A DNA stretch of 64,000 nucleotides from Xiphydria camelus (GCA_963678675.1 OY783198.1:7445001-7509000), one strand, 5' to 3'. Numbered from the stretch's first letter, positions 51,288 through 63,261 are shown. Made by a program: numbers and translations. The notes: a model not told the origin generated them from the sequence alone.

Positions 51288-53900
51288 ATGTGCTCCGGCG
51301 CTCGGAGGGGGCCGCTCTCACGGACGCGTCTGCACACACGCGCGCCGAAAGCGCACGCACACACAGGCGCGTCGCTCGGTGCACACGTATGTGCGCATTG
51401 AAGTTCCCGACCACGCTCGACGACCCGTTTTCGATCCGCGCTGCCCGTGCTCTCGCGAAACTCGCCGTGCAGTCCAACCCTCGACCCACCCGCCACCTCC
51501 GTCAACCGCGCGAAAGCAGACAGAACTTTTGGCACTCACCCGAAAAGTGTCGACGTCGAAACGGCGAGGAAGAACCTTCCCAGCGGAGCGTCTGCTCGGC
51601 CCTACCCTCCGGTCGCCATCTTTGATATACTTTAAGCTCTACAGAGCAAACGCGCGAAGCGGTGACGTCACCCGATATAGAGCACCGCACACGCCTACGT
51701 CCTCCTCGCGTCTCAGTTCGTCTCGGAAAGCCTCGGAAAATCCCTCTGCGCGCGGCGCGTCATTTTTCGCGGGGCATCGACGGTGATCGACACGCTCGTA
51801 TTTCGGACGTCTCGACACGCATTATCGTTAAACTCTCGACGATACTTCCTTCCGCACGGAACGCACTTTTCGGAACGCGGGGGTTCGGGAGATTTCAATG
51901 CCTAAAATTAAACCGCTCCGCTATATCGGGTAACTCGCGCCGTGCACCACGTGATACCGCGCCTGCAGTCGCTCGACCCGCTCTCCGCTCCGTCCTCCGT
52001 CCGGCTCTTTCGTTATTCTCTGCGTCTCGCACGTGTCGGCGGGGACTTTCGCGGAATCGCGTTCGATGCGAAGTTCGTTCGGTGATTTCAACGCTGACGA
52101 ATTGATCGCTACGTCGATCTCGGTCGTACGCGCGTAGGCGTTCTCGGTATGAGCTCGGAAAAGAAATTATCGTCTTTCAAAGTCCGCAATTCTCTCGCAT
52201 ACCGGGAAACGAATCTGTAAACGATAACAACGATCGCGCGAGGGTTCGACTGGACCCGGCAGTCTTTTCGCGGGAAGCGCGGTAGAGAGGATAGCGTGAA
52301 CTCGTTGGATAACGAAGATTTCTCCTTTACCTATTCTAAAGGTAATAGCTTTAACGAAATCTGCATTATCGACTATATAGGTACTCGGTTCGGGGCGTAG
52401 TTGTTTTCTTTTACACGGCAGAGTTCTTGTTCCATCGCGCGTCGCTCTTCTTCAAGCGACCATCTCGAACGTCTCAGCGTCTCGAACAACGGAGCACGGT
52501 GCACGCGATGCATAATACCGTTCGCACGCGAAGCACGATCGATAAACATGTCCACGCGCATAATCAACTGCACCCTCGCAATCGCACCGAGCACCGTGCG
52601 AGACGCGATTAACGACTCCGAATCGCTCCGGTGAACCTCAGATGGCCCTACCGGTCCCTCTTCTCTCGCGACGACGCACATACCAACGCACACACGCGCG
52701 CGCAAGCGCCCGCGTCTCGGCCCCCGCGGAGCATACAGACGCGGTTGCCAGTGCAGGCAGTGTGGCGGGCGAGTGTGGCCACGCTGGGCCTGGTTTTGCC
52801 GATTTTTCTCCAGCCGTTAGCCGCTCTCCGCGCTCGAGAAAGCGGTGCATCGCGAGCGGTGCGCCGCCGCACGCCGATCTCACGGAGGAGCTCGCGATTG
52901 TTTTCAGTCGGTCGCGCGTCGTGTCGCGGTACTCGTGTGTGCCACCAGTTGCGTGTTGCGTAATCGCGAGGGGCGGAATCTCATCTTCGGGCGCACCGGG
53001 GGATCCACCCCTTCGATTCTCGTAGATCATTCGATCGCGCTCTCGGTTGTCCATCGTCACCGGTGAGTTTTCTCTCCTGCCTTCGATCGACGGCTCGTTA
53101 CCCGCGCCGGCCCTCGCGTAACGCGTCCTCAACATCCGTTTGGCGCGACACGACGCGCGGATCTCGTCGACGATCGCGTTTCGAAACTGTCGGCCGGCGG
53201 AGCGCCGAGTATATTTAATCGATAATTCGAGCGGCGCCAGGCACGCGCGAGGCGAGAGGCGTTTACCAGCGTACGTATGTACCTCGTGCATCGCGCCGCG
53301 GAGCGGGATCACGAGCGCAGAGGCGCGAGACTACGCGCGATGACAGTCCGCGCGCGACTTCGGAGACGCGTTGCGGTGCGGGAGAAAACACGTGTTCCGC
53401 GCGCGCCTCGCGTAGCAGAGGAGCCGGCTCTGCGACGAAATTTCAAATTCCCGCCCTTCCAAATGCGCGGAAATCCTTCCGACTGCACGTCGTGACGCCG
53501 GGAAGGAGGGGCACCGTTCGCAGCTATATTTAAATTTAAATACGCGTATACGGGGAACACGCGAGGCAGCGCCTCCGGCTTTTTCTCTCATTCACGACGC
53601 AGCGCATCCTCGTAAATTTAAAACCCCTCGCGCAAGCGCGCCCGCGCGCATGCACTTGCAGGACGACCGCGGAGAACGCGCGGGAGAGCGGACGTAAGCG
53701 ACGCTGTGAGTTCATGCGCGAGTCTATCGGAATTCGTATTCATAAATCTTGCATAAATACGCGAACGTGTATCGGGCAAGGTGGAACTGGCGCGCGCGTA
53801 TAAAAAGACGCGCGTATATACGTACGATATAATATATGTACGTAAGTAGAGCCCGCGTGTCGTGGCGAGGCACACCAATGCAGACGCCCGATATACGAAG
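51288..53900 (+). promoter_or_regulatory. CpG-rich tract, candidate promoter and non-coding first exon
   Basis: Strongly GC-rich and CpG-dense DNA in which many overlapping frames stay open for compositional reasons. None has a recognisable domain or conserved-looking sequence. A good splice donor (CACCG then GTGAGT) at 53061-53067 could end an untranslated first exon on the plus strand beginning somewhere in 52700-52950. No downstream coding exon is found in this window, so the gene, if real, would continue past its end. Confidence 0.4.
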
Positions 53901-54178
53901 CAGCCTCGCGTCGTGACTGCACCGCCACTTGAATATGCAGAACGTTCGTCGACGTGAAATTATTCAGTGGTCATCCCTGCACCCCACCGCTCTCTTTCGC
54001 CTCATTTCTTCCCTCCTCGTCGTCGGTCGTTGAGGGAGGGAAAGATAATTCAATGTCCGTCCGATTCACCTTGGCGTCTCGAAAATTTCATGACGCGTAA
54101 ATTCGCGTCAGATCTGTCGCTTCGGTCAGCTGAGAGGGAGTGTGTGTAGTCTCTTCGTTGGGGCTGAGTCGGGATTGT

Positions 54179-54181
<3 letters not shown>

Positions 54182-54242
<61 letters not shown>
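54182..54242. repeat. (GA)n microsatellite
   Basis: About 30 uninterrupted GA units. Uninterrupted GA tracts can bind GAGA-type factors in insects, but this one may be plain slippage. Confidence 0.97.
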
Positions 54243-54244
<2 letters not shown>

Positions 54245-54786
54245 GAAGATTTGATATCTTTGCGCTAAATATCGAGATACAATAGAATCTACTTCCCAGA
54301 TAAACTTATATGATCGTCATGTCGTTCATACAAAATATAATAATTGATTGCTCTAAAGTTTACGTTTATTTTGCCGCATGGGGTTATAAGAAAATCGTTC
54401 ATCAAAGAATTGTTAAATTTACATTATAATGTGATTCAAACGTTGTATTTATTGTAGCAACATATTTACAAAAAATTTACGATACAGTAAATAAATATTT
54501 AGTATTTTATCTGTATTAGTTTGAAATCATTTAATGACATAAATATATGCTTGCTTAGTGACGACTGATAAAGCGCATAACCTTGATGCATCAGATGAGC
54601 CAATGCTACCTAAAGTTGCTGTACAATTTATGTACATTTGTCTATCTGGGACGATTTTCCGTATTATACGCTTTTTTACTGGTCCCTTGATTTAAGCCTT
54701 ATTTTCGATCTATTTTCGAGACGTAAAAAATCCTTACGGATAGAATACGCTCAGAGAAAAAGTCAAGTTAAATGCGAACCCGCGTT
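54243..54786. other. AT-rich unassigned DNA
   Basis: No supported gene or clear repeat. Confidence 0.4.
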
Positions 54787-54969
54787 AGAAAAATTTATTT
54801 GAGATGAATAGGAGTTTATTTACATTGAACAAAAGTCTATTTAAATTAAATAAATGTTCTACTAGGTTCGTACTCGATTAAAAACACATCAAACACATTT
54901 ATTTAATTCAAATAGACTTTTCTTCGATCCGAATAAATTCCTATTTATCTGAAATAAATTTTTTTATTA
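54787..54969. mobile_element. Imperfect inverted-repeat MITE
   Basis: Arms of about 70 bp (TAGAAAAATTTATTTGAGAT at 54787 and its near-complement ending TTTTTTTATTA at 54969) surround a 35-bp spacer. AT-rich, non-coding. Confidence 0.7.
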
Positions 54970-55765
54970 GGTTCGTAGGTATTCGACTGGATAATTTTCC
55001 TCACAATCAGTGTAAATTAAAAGATAAAGGGTCTGATTACGGGCTCGCATTCGGTACAAGGGAATTTAAAGCTAAATGCTTTCGATTATAGCGTGGTTTC
55101 CGCCGACGAGGTCGAAACTAAAATAATAATCAATACGTGCATGCCCGTTCTTCCCTCGCGTAGGATGCAATCGTGATTTTTGCTCTTTTTGTCGTCACGG
55201 CACGGCGCGCAGTGGCGCTGTTGAGACATGCATTGGAAGACTCCGGTCAGTAATAAGGTAGAATCATCATCGGTACTGTAATAACCGCGCCGTGTCTGCG
55301 TGAGCTCGAGATGCGTAGTCGGACGTGCGATTGTTACTCCATGCGCGTCCTCCTCATGCACATACATACGTATCTCTTTGGTAGGGAGGAGGAAAAAAAA
55401 CTACTCGTACGGGAGGATAAACGCATGCCTGAGGAATATGTACCGCGGTCTTTGGTGCGTTTTGCTCGGCTTCGTGTTACGCGGAAAGGGAGAAATACGT
55501 ATGCGAAGAGGAAGAGGGCGGGAGAATAGCGAACGCAGCAAAAGTAGCAGATTTCTCGTTTCTCTGCGTTTGACCGTTAACTCGAAATTTCTTTAACGGA
55601 CAACTGCTCAAGTTTGGCAATTAACACCAATTTCTATAGTTGCTGTAACTATTTTCGGTTATCGGAAGAAAAGAATTGTTGCAATAATTATATAAAACTT
55701 GTGCTCATTACAAAAATGGAGCAGTTGAGTACAAAATAGTTCCCACAACTATTTTTTTCTCAGTA
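54970..55765. other. Unassigned DNA with a decayed inverted repeat
   Basis: Weak open frames around 55086-55596 show no domain. At 55605-55762, a CAACTGCTCAAGTTTGG block and a later GGAGCAGTTGAG block suggest another decayed inverted-repeat element ending in TTTTTTCTCAG. Confidence 0.4.
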
Positions 55766-55997
55766 TACATATCGACCAATTAATTGTATACAGAGTTTAG
55801 TTCCATTTACAAGAATATATAGGTAGATATTTACAACTTTGACTTTTTAAATGAAACACCAGCATTTTTTTTCATATATACCGCCAAGCGATATTCATTC
55901 TCATTGAATAATATCGGATTTATAAAGTCAAACTTGTAAATATGTTCTTGTAAATGCAGCTAAACTCCGTATACAATTAATTGCTCGATATATAAAC
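55766..55997. mobile_element. Inverted-repeat MITE
   Basis: Arms of about 75 bp at 55766-55848 and 55926-55997 share complementary blocks CAATTAATTGTATACAGAGT and TTTACAAGAA with few mismatches. Non-coding. Confidence 0.75.
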
Positions 55998-57174
55998 TGC
56001 ATTCGACTCTGCTGTTAATTATACATTTTCCTGGTAAATTTTACAATTGTGCCCTTACGACTATCCAAAAAAAAGAACGTTTAATCAAATCGAGTAAATC
56101 TTTTTCTCAGTGTAAAAATAATATTGTTTACACGCGGACGCTCATGAACGAAAAGTCCCCCGCTTTTTTCGCCCCGAGAAACCAACCCCTAATTACGGAG
56201 TCGTCGGTGCACTCTTAACCTTCGCACCCTCTCTCAAATAGAGAGAGATCTACCTGCTCCCCCTCTCGCGACCGCGTGTCCCCAGTCTCCCCCGAGGGTC
56301 GTCTGTACACTCTCACGACCTCCCCGCCCACCCGCACCCCCTTCTAGCCGCAGCACTTCGACGCGCTCCGGCCTACGTCGACGGGTGTATTTTTTCATCG
56401 CCTCTTTCCACACACCCGGTAGTTTATCTCGGCGCTGATTTCAGATTAGATCGGCCGCCCGTCTGTACGTACAGTCTCGGCTGCCTTCAAATAAATCGCT
56501 CCCTTTTCTCCACCCTCCCGCCCCCTTTTTTCCCAGACTAATTCTTTCCCTCTTCTCGAGTGACTCTCGATTTTTTGGACCTCGAGAACACGAGTCACCA
56601 GCATCGGGGAACCGCGTCTAGGAAAATTTATGCGGCTAATTTTCTTTTTTGTCTCGGGTCGGGTATTAGTGCGGGTAAATGGAGCGCTCGAGTTACCTAC
56701 TTTAAAATGTATATCGCTCGGCCCCACTTTCTTCCTACATCATAAATAATACAACACCTATATATCTTCGATATAAAAATTGAAATTGCACGTAAAAAAA
56801 AATATAATTGCACACGAGAATAAAGACGAGTTGAACGAACTAGATAATGAAGTCATCACGCGGGGGGAGACGGATAAAGTATCTAGACTTTCCAATGAAT
56901 AACCCGGTTGAAGCGGCTCAAATATTCAGTCCGCGGCTCATCATTAACGATCCTTAACGATCGGACATTATCTTTCACTCCGTAACGCGCGTACGCACTT
57001 TTATTGCTGGCAATACAGCGATGTCCAATTTACGACAGCAATTCGTACGCGATATCGCGAGAGTGAATGATCTCTTTTCGCGTGCGTATAGGGTAGACCG
57101 TGGCGAATTGGAGCACAGGACGAATCGGATCATAGATCCATATTTCTTAAATCGTTTTTAAAATGAGCGGGGTC
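55998..57174. other. Unassigned DNA with CT-rich stretch
   Basis: 56150-56560 is pyrimidine-rich (CCCTCTCTC-type runs) and GC-richer. Frames at 56446-56745 have no domain. No gene is supported. Confidence 0.4.
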
Positions 57175-57334
57175 ACAAGTAATTATTTATTTAGATCAAT
57201 TTGACCTTTTTTCGTATTAATTTGATGATTCTTCCTTTCAATCACATACTATTTCACATGATTGTAAGGAAGAGATATCTACTTGGTTTATACATTAACA
57301 AATTTCATTGATGTAAATAAATAATTACTTGCGG
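57175..57334. mobile_element. Small inverted-repeat MITE
   Basis: ACAAGTAATTATTTATTTA at 57175 and its near-complement ending at 57334 form the termini, with further partial pairing inside. Confidence 0.6.
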
Positions 57335-58602
57335 CCCTGCAAGTAATTTTCAGTAGATCCAATTAATTCTTTTTCTATGGGTAGTTTATGCTATAGTCAA
57401 ATTATAATTAGTTCAGTTCAATTTTCATCGTGTTCGTATTAGTTCGTTCCTCTCCAATGAAGTAATACGAACAATCGAAATGCTCATTTTTACCACGATT
57501 TGAGAAATATAGATCTACCCCGCTATAGGTATGATGTGAATTTTCCAGCAACTTTACGAAAACCTACATCATGGCGTGCAGCAACTATGAGTCCCCCTTG
57601 ACACCGTTATTTGTGTAATTGAATGATGAACTTATGTTTCGAAAATAATAAATAAATTTTACACACTACTCTGTGATTCGTTAAGTTAAATTTGACGTAA
57701 ATTTGTTTATAACGTCAAATTTAGATCACGCCATGATCTAAATTTGATGTATCATTTGCAATTTATACTTGCAACAAACGATTTCAGTTAATCTGACGTA
57801 AAAATTGAAAAAATTATAGCAGCGCTTTAACTTGACACACGCTGTGAATCAAGAGTGTTTGTGACTGGGTATGATCCGATTCGCCTCGGCCTTCCCTGTA
57901 ATAACAACCGATATACGATTCCCGTCTGGACGCAGCTTTACCGCGAGCTTTTTCTTCCTTTCTCCCTTATCAAATCGGCAATCCACGATATCTGTCGCGC
58001 TCCCGCCGAGGCTGCACGCTCGGTACGTCGGCGGAAGTGGCTAATTAGTATAACAGGGCTCCGTTGCACCTGCGGCGAGACGGCGCAACCAGGAGAGAGA
58101 GAGGGGGAGGGGAAGACTTTTAACTTTCTTCCAAGAGAGAAAGAGAGAAAAATAACGCGCGCGTGTTTGGAACCCGCAGCAGCCGCGTGCCGCACACACT
58201 GCTTGTACACTTACTCCTGTCGCCGCCCACGTGGTCGACCAGCTGGTCGTTGCGCGACGCGACGGCTCCACCGCTCAGCTCGCTCGCACTTTAACAGGAG
58301 CGGCGAAGAACGCGCGAGAGGAAGCGAATCCGAGCGAACGCGTAACTTATTTCCGTCCGCCTAGACGGTCGACGCTGTAATTATACGTATTACGCTCCTT
58401 CGAATTACAGCTCTGCCATCTTGTAATAACCGGCGACTCGCCGGACTCGCTGTAAAGCGAGCAGCGCGAGATAATATGTTCCACGTGCAATCGTGTTTCA
58501 TCTGACTTTCGAGCGATATCGCCGATTTATCAAGATATTAAAATGCGATTCGTTTCGTTCGATTTGCGTCAATTTTCCAAATAAAAAATTCATTCGCGTA
58601 TA
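57335..58602. other. Unassigned DNA with GC-rich block
   Basis: 57855-58360 is GC-rich and open in several frames without domains. It resembles a second CpG-rich regulatory block. Short complementary segments near 57668-57745 form a small stem. Confidence 0.35.
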
Positions 58603-58990
58603 CGGAGAAATAATTGCTAGTTTAAAAAAAACTGTCTTCACTGAGGAAAAAAAGTAGCCAACAAATTGAGTCAATTTGGTGACTTAAAAAAATATTTGTT
58701 GGATTATCCAAATGTTTAGCTCTGCTATCAAGGTTTTCGTGAAATCAACCAAAGAATTTTGCGATTTCAAAAAAACATTTTGTTGCCTTGTGTTCTATTC
58801 ATTCAAAATATTTCGTTGGCATAACCAAGAGTTCTTTCAGTGTTGAATCAAGAACATACATTATGATCTTACAAATTTGGAAAAATACAGATTTTTGGTC
58901 GAAGAACATATGTATACTTGATTACGGTTGGTACGATGTTTACGATTGAAGAAAGCATTTTTTTGACACCAGCAATTATTTCCCTCGGTG
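58603..58990. mobile_element. TA-flanked MITE, family B copy 2, interrupted
   Basis: Begins CGGAGAAATAATTGCTAG after TA and ends CAGCAATTATTTCCCTCGGTG before TA, matching the ends of the copies at 46864 and 60218. A different element occupies 58639-58842. Confidence 0.75.
58639..58842. mobile_element. MITE nested in family B copy 2
   Basis: Ends CACTGAGGAAAAAAAG and CTCTTGGTTAT-type complement closing with TTTCAGTG. Subterminal GCCAACAAA and TTCGTTGGC blocks pair. Its position inside the family B copy shows it inserted later. Confidence 0.65.
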
Positions 58991-59006
58991 TATTTATCCT
59001 CCTACA

Positions 59007-59241
59007 CAGAGAGAAGAGTATAATAATCACTGTTATACCAGATAATAGGCTTTTGGCATTTTGGGGAAAGTATTACGTTCATTGCTTTACCGTATGACGA
59101 CAATTGACATACAATAGTCAAGTTCACTAGACTTATGTCAACTGTTGTCATACAGTAAAATAATGAACGCAATACTTTCAAAAAACGCAAAAAGTCAGGC
59201 CTGTTCTCCAGTATAACAGTCATTATTATACTCGTCTCTCC
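59007..59241. mobile_element. Inverted-repeat MITE
   Basis: Arms (GAGAGAAGAGTATAATAATC and CATTATTATACTCGTCTCTC ends) pair along about 100 bp with mismatches, including CATTGCTTTACCGTATGACG against its later complement. Non-coding. Confidence 0.75.
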
Positions 59242-60133
59242 GTCAATTGACATTTCACTCGAGCGAAATTATTATTGCATTCCATACTGCATATAGTTAA
59301 ATTAAGAAACGTGGTCTGCATACATTTTCGACAGATGGATCGGCTGTATAAACTCAAAACGGCATAGCAAGAGAGACCGAAACCGTCGTCGCGCCGGGGA
59401 ATATACAACGAGAGCGCGAGAGCGACCCTCGTGACACACATACATAATATTACACTCGTACGATAAAATGTTCGACTATACGTTTATCGCTCAATATCCC
59501 GGGAGAGGACGTCGACCAATTTTTATTGGTGGCACCCGCGCGTTCCGACGCTCTATCACGGTCGGCGTTCGATCGAGCGGCGCGGACCGTTTCGGTCGGT
59601 GGTTGCGGTGGAAAAAACGCGATACGCGGCTGGGGCCCGCGTGTTCGTTCGTCAGGTCATACCCGCGCCGCGATAAGGCGAGACTCCGTTTCGGTCTTCC
59701 ACTTCTCTCTTTCTTATTTTTTACTCCCGGTCGATGGGCGTCGTAAATCAATGATAACGGAGTTAATCTGATAATAAATCGATGGTAATTAAATAGGCTG
59801 TGTCCCGAGGATCCGTGGTTAGAGCTGCGCGGCATTCGTACAGCTTTTCCGTCTCCCTCTCTCGCTTGCTCTCTCTCCGCGCACGGCAGCTGTAGCAAGA
59901 AACACACTACACCGCGTTTGCTCGCCGTACGCGCTTATACATCACGCGCGCCCGCCGATGTAGGCGTCGCTGTAAGGCGTAAAAGGTACACCAACGGAGA
60001 AACGTTAGACTCCGTTTCGCCGAGATAATTCGACGATAAATTGTCGCTATTCGAATTCATTTATGGCCATACCGTGTGTGTTGCGCGCGGTGTTCCTTGC
60101 TATATATACGTTTATACTCTCTCTGGGTTTATA
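59242..60133. other. Unassigned DNA with GC-rich block
   Basis: 59500-59960 is GC-rich and CpG-rich, open in several frames, with no recognisable protein. Possibly regulatory. Confidence 0.35.
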
Positions 60134-60639
60134 CATCGAGAAAAATAATTAGGTCAAAATGACAAAACGCATTTAGTCCTTATAATTAAAATGTCGGTCA
60201 GTTGAATCAAATATTTACACCGAGAGAAATAATTTCTAGTGTCAACAACAAATTTATTGTACCAAGGACATGTGATCTGGAAAATATTTAAGAATACAGA
60301 TTCCTGGGCGAAGAATATATATTCTTTGTTCAAGGACACCTTTGTTGGGATGAGAAATTCTTCCTGTTCAAAAAAAAAAACAATTACTCGAACCTATAAA
60401 ACATTTTCTTACACAAAGAAAATCATGGCTTGATCTGGAATTATATCATGTTTCTGATTGAATAAAATATTTTGTTGGCACCAGCAATTATTTCTCGCAG
60501 TGTAGTTATTCTAACCAAATGTTTAGACTTACTAGAAAGTAGTCAGTCTAACCAAACACATGGAGGATCCATATTTCACCAAACGGTTTGGTCATCATCT
60601 CCAGGATTTTGTTTGAATTGACCAAGTCATTTTTCTCAG
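60134..60639. mobile_element. MITE, family C copy 2, interrupted
   Basis: Begins CATCGAGAAAAATAATTAGG and ends GACCAAGTCATTTTTCTCAG, with TA outside both ends. Internal blocks match the copy at 47956-48215 in order. A family B element is inserted at 60218-60502. Confidence 0.8.
60218..60502. mobile_element. MITE, family B copy 3, nested in family C
   Basis: Begins CACCGAGAGAAATAATTTCT and ends CAGCAATTATTTCTCGCAGTG, with TA on each side. Removing it together with one TA rejoins the host element into the sequence seen uninterrupted in family C copy 1. Confidence 0.85.
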
Positions 60640-60653
60640 TACATACTGCTGTA

Positions 60654-60903
60654 CCGAGAAAACAATTTATTTGCAGTTAAGAAATATTTGTTTGAATATG
60701 ACGAAATAAACATTTTATTGAATCAAGTATATATTCATTAATTGTTACGATAATTATTTGGTACAATTTGATTCTCAGAGGCAACCATTTGAATGAAATA
60801 AAATTTGAAATAATTAACATATGATTTCTCATCCTAATGCAATATTTGTTTTGCCGCATTTAAAATTACATTTATCAACTGTTAATAAACTGTTCTTTCG
60901 GTG
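60654..60903. mobile_element. Probable decayed MITE
   Basis: Left CCGAGAAAACAATTTATT and a right end whose complement reads CACCGAAAGAACAGTTTATT. TA precedes the left end only. Weak but patterned like its neighbours. Confidence 0.45.
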
Positions 60904-61837
60904 TGCAAAATTTTGTCCGTGTCAATTTTCTGGCTTCGTCATTCTCGTATATGCATGCACATATGTCGTATTCTCGCTCGATCTCGCCTCGCGTCTGGGA
61001 GGAGTTCGAATTAACCACGCACGAAATCCCCGCGCTCGCCTAAAAGTCTTGGCGCCTAGACGTTAGTTGCAATTATAATAGTCGTCTGCCTCCGGCGGAA
61101 TAATGGTTACGTTATGCGCGTTACGTTATATCACGTAACGAATTGCTTTTGAATTCGAAGGTAAAATGCTACTTCCCGCGGTATCAAATTCCGAGAAATC
61201 GTATTCGATTTCGTTAGCTCGGGTTTCGTTATCTCGATATAAACATAGCAGGTATACGTCCTATCGTGTACGTCGGACTCGCATACGTACGCGCACAAAT
61301 ATACCTATGCACCTGAACTTTCCTACGCGAGAAGCTCTGGGTACTTATTCACGCGACTCTGGACTTCCGGGTGATTTCGTGCGGGTATCAAGCGGTTCGT
61401 GGATTTATCGATGGCATAAATCATCAGGGCGCGCTGCTCGGATTCGTACGGACGAATAAATAGGTACATTAATATCGTCGTACGCGGAGGCGATCGAGCG
61501 AAACGGGTGGAGCCGTGTGTATAATAATCAATTGAAGCATATATATATGCTATAGAAGATTCCCTGGATTTCCATTATTAATTCCAAAAGACGGTCGTTA
61601 ATTTTCGTTTAATGATAATACGAGATTCGCGGTTGTTAAATTAATGTCATCCGATAATAATCCACCGAGACATTTAGTGAATTTATTAATTGGATAAGAT
61701 ATAGGCACCATTTAACGACGACTGGTATGAATCATGATTCGTGTTAATTATATTTAGTCGAATGATTAAAAGTTTTATTCATTCGTAGGTAATGAATTCG
61801 TATACATTTCGTCGCGATTCGAAATTGATGACTAATA
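60904..61837. other. Unassigned DNA
   Basis: No supported gene. A 97-codon frame at 61166-61459 is Arg/Ser-rich without a domain. Confidence 0.4.
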
Positions 61838-62066
61838 CGGCGAGAGAAAAATTGAGTAGACTCAACTAAACATTTATTTGTATATCACTGACTAAATATT
61901 TAACTAGCTCAAGTAATATTTATTTCTCCCAATAAACTATGTCAATTGAAACTTATTGGTTAATTGAAATTTTTTGGTTGTCAATTGAAATTTATTGGTT
62001 AATAAAATATTTCGCGCGTTGGAACAAATAAATATTAATTGATTCTACTAAATTTTTCTCTCAGTG
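61838..62066. mobile_element. TA-flanked MITE with CTGAGAGAAAAA-type ends
   Basis: Begins CGGCGAGAGAAAAATTGAGT after TA and ends ACTAAATTTTTCTCTCAGTG before TA. Internal repeats of CAATTGAAA and TTATTGGTTAA occur. Confidence 0.75.
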
Positions 62067-62219
62067 TAGGTACGAAATATGGAATAAAAGCCTAGCAACG
62101 AAAGCTGCGCTGAATATTTATTTCTTCGAGTGAAAGGAATGTCCATAATATTTACTCTTCCTGGTTACATTCCACGTATACAAACAAGTGACACGCTTCA
62201 CCTCGCAGCAGTAACCGGG

Positions 62220-62286
62220 TTCGTGGTTGCCTTCTGTCAGGCGCGGCTGGAGTCTGTAGCGCCGCGCCTGTGGGAGGCAACCACGA
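62220..62286 (+). ncRNA. MicroRNA-like hairpin candidate
   Basis: A 67-nt GC-rich foldback. Its 12-bp outer stem is TTCGTGGTTGCC with GGCAACCACGAA. It continues through mostly G-U and Watson-Crick pairs and one bulge into a 9-bp inner stem (AGGCGCGGC with GCCGCGCCT), with a loop of about 13 nt. The shape fits a pre-miRNA, but pairing does not extend below the outer stem as a primary transcript would normally need. I recognise no known mature sequence. Either strand could be the source. A tiny foldback transposon is the alternative. Confidence 0.35.
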
Positions 62287-62921
62287 AGTCGAATTATATC
62301 GCGAAGCACACACACACATAAAGTGTATCATCTCCATACGTATAAAACCTCCTATAAGGCGCGTGAATCTATAAAATGTCAGAATCTATAAAGGCATAAG
62401 TTATAGGAAGCTGAAACTTCGGGCTATCTGTAGACTATACAGGTTGAACGGCCAAGGATCGTAACCGAAGATCTCCGCATCGTATAATGTCTCGACAATT
62501 ATACGCGTATTTTATCGACCTCGGTGTGTCACGCACGAACTAATGGAAATTTTGTAATCTGCCCGGAAACTCCAAGAGATGCACCTGCGTGTCGCGCGAT
62601 ACACATTGCTTTTTATGCGTAAGCCCTTAAACATTATGTTTCACGATATAAATTATTTAGCCAATTTCTCCGTTGCAATTCTCTCCCGAACGATATATGG
62701 GTACTACCCGTATGTAATAGCTCCTATGTATAGGATGTAATATAACTCGCGTCTTCAGAGATATATCTCGCACACGCGTGCATATGCAGTGTGTCTCGTA
62801 ATGCTCTTTAAAAACTAAGTCATAAAATGTAAGTTATAATGTCGAGGGGGCAATAACTAAGAAACTAAAAGAGCTTTACGATGATCAATGGGATGGCAAT
62901 TTCGATGACAAATGTTGACAT

Positions 62922-63152
62922 ATCGCACCCCCGCTTCAGAAATGACACAACTCAAAATTTCGAACTAACACAGTTTTGAAACAACCACGGTATACTATAC
63001 TACCAAAAACGCTAAGGCCAATATGACTAGTTCAAAAGTAGTTCAAAACGGTTCAGATAAATTTAATAATTAATCTGATTTTAAGCAAATCTAAAATCTG
63101 CCTTAAAGTCCATTGTAACTTTTTTGAGTTGTGTCATTTCTGAAGCAGAGGT
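62922..63152. mobile_element. MITE with CTTCAGAAATGACACAACTC ends
   Basis: Inverted termini of about 25 bp at 62931-62956 and 63123-63147, where the second is the complement of GCTTCAGAAATGACACAACT. The interior is AT-rich and non-coding. Confidence 0.8.
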
Positions 63153-63261
63153 GCTTTTTCATATTATGAAAAGTAAAGCCTATTACAGATTCAAAAGAAT
63201 AACGGATAATAAATAAAAAATAAGATTCCGATTGGTTGGAGTTTTATTTTTTATTCCTCAT

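Noticed and set aside
52638..53312. 224-codon minus-strand frame in the CpG-rich tract
   Set aside because: Arg/Ala-rich composition with no motif, and competing frames on both strands; treated as compositional.
57855..58364. 169-codon plus-strand frame
   Set aside because: GC-rich tract, low-complexity Arg-rich tail and no domain.
61166..61459. 97-codon plus-strand frame
   Set aside because: Arg/Ser-rich without domain; nothing around it suggests a gene.
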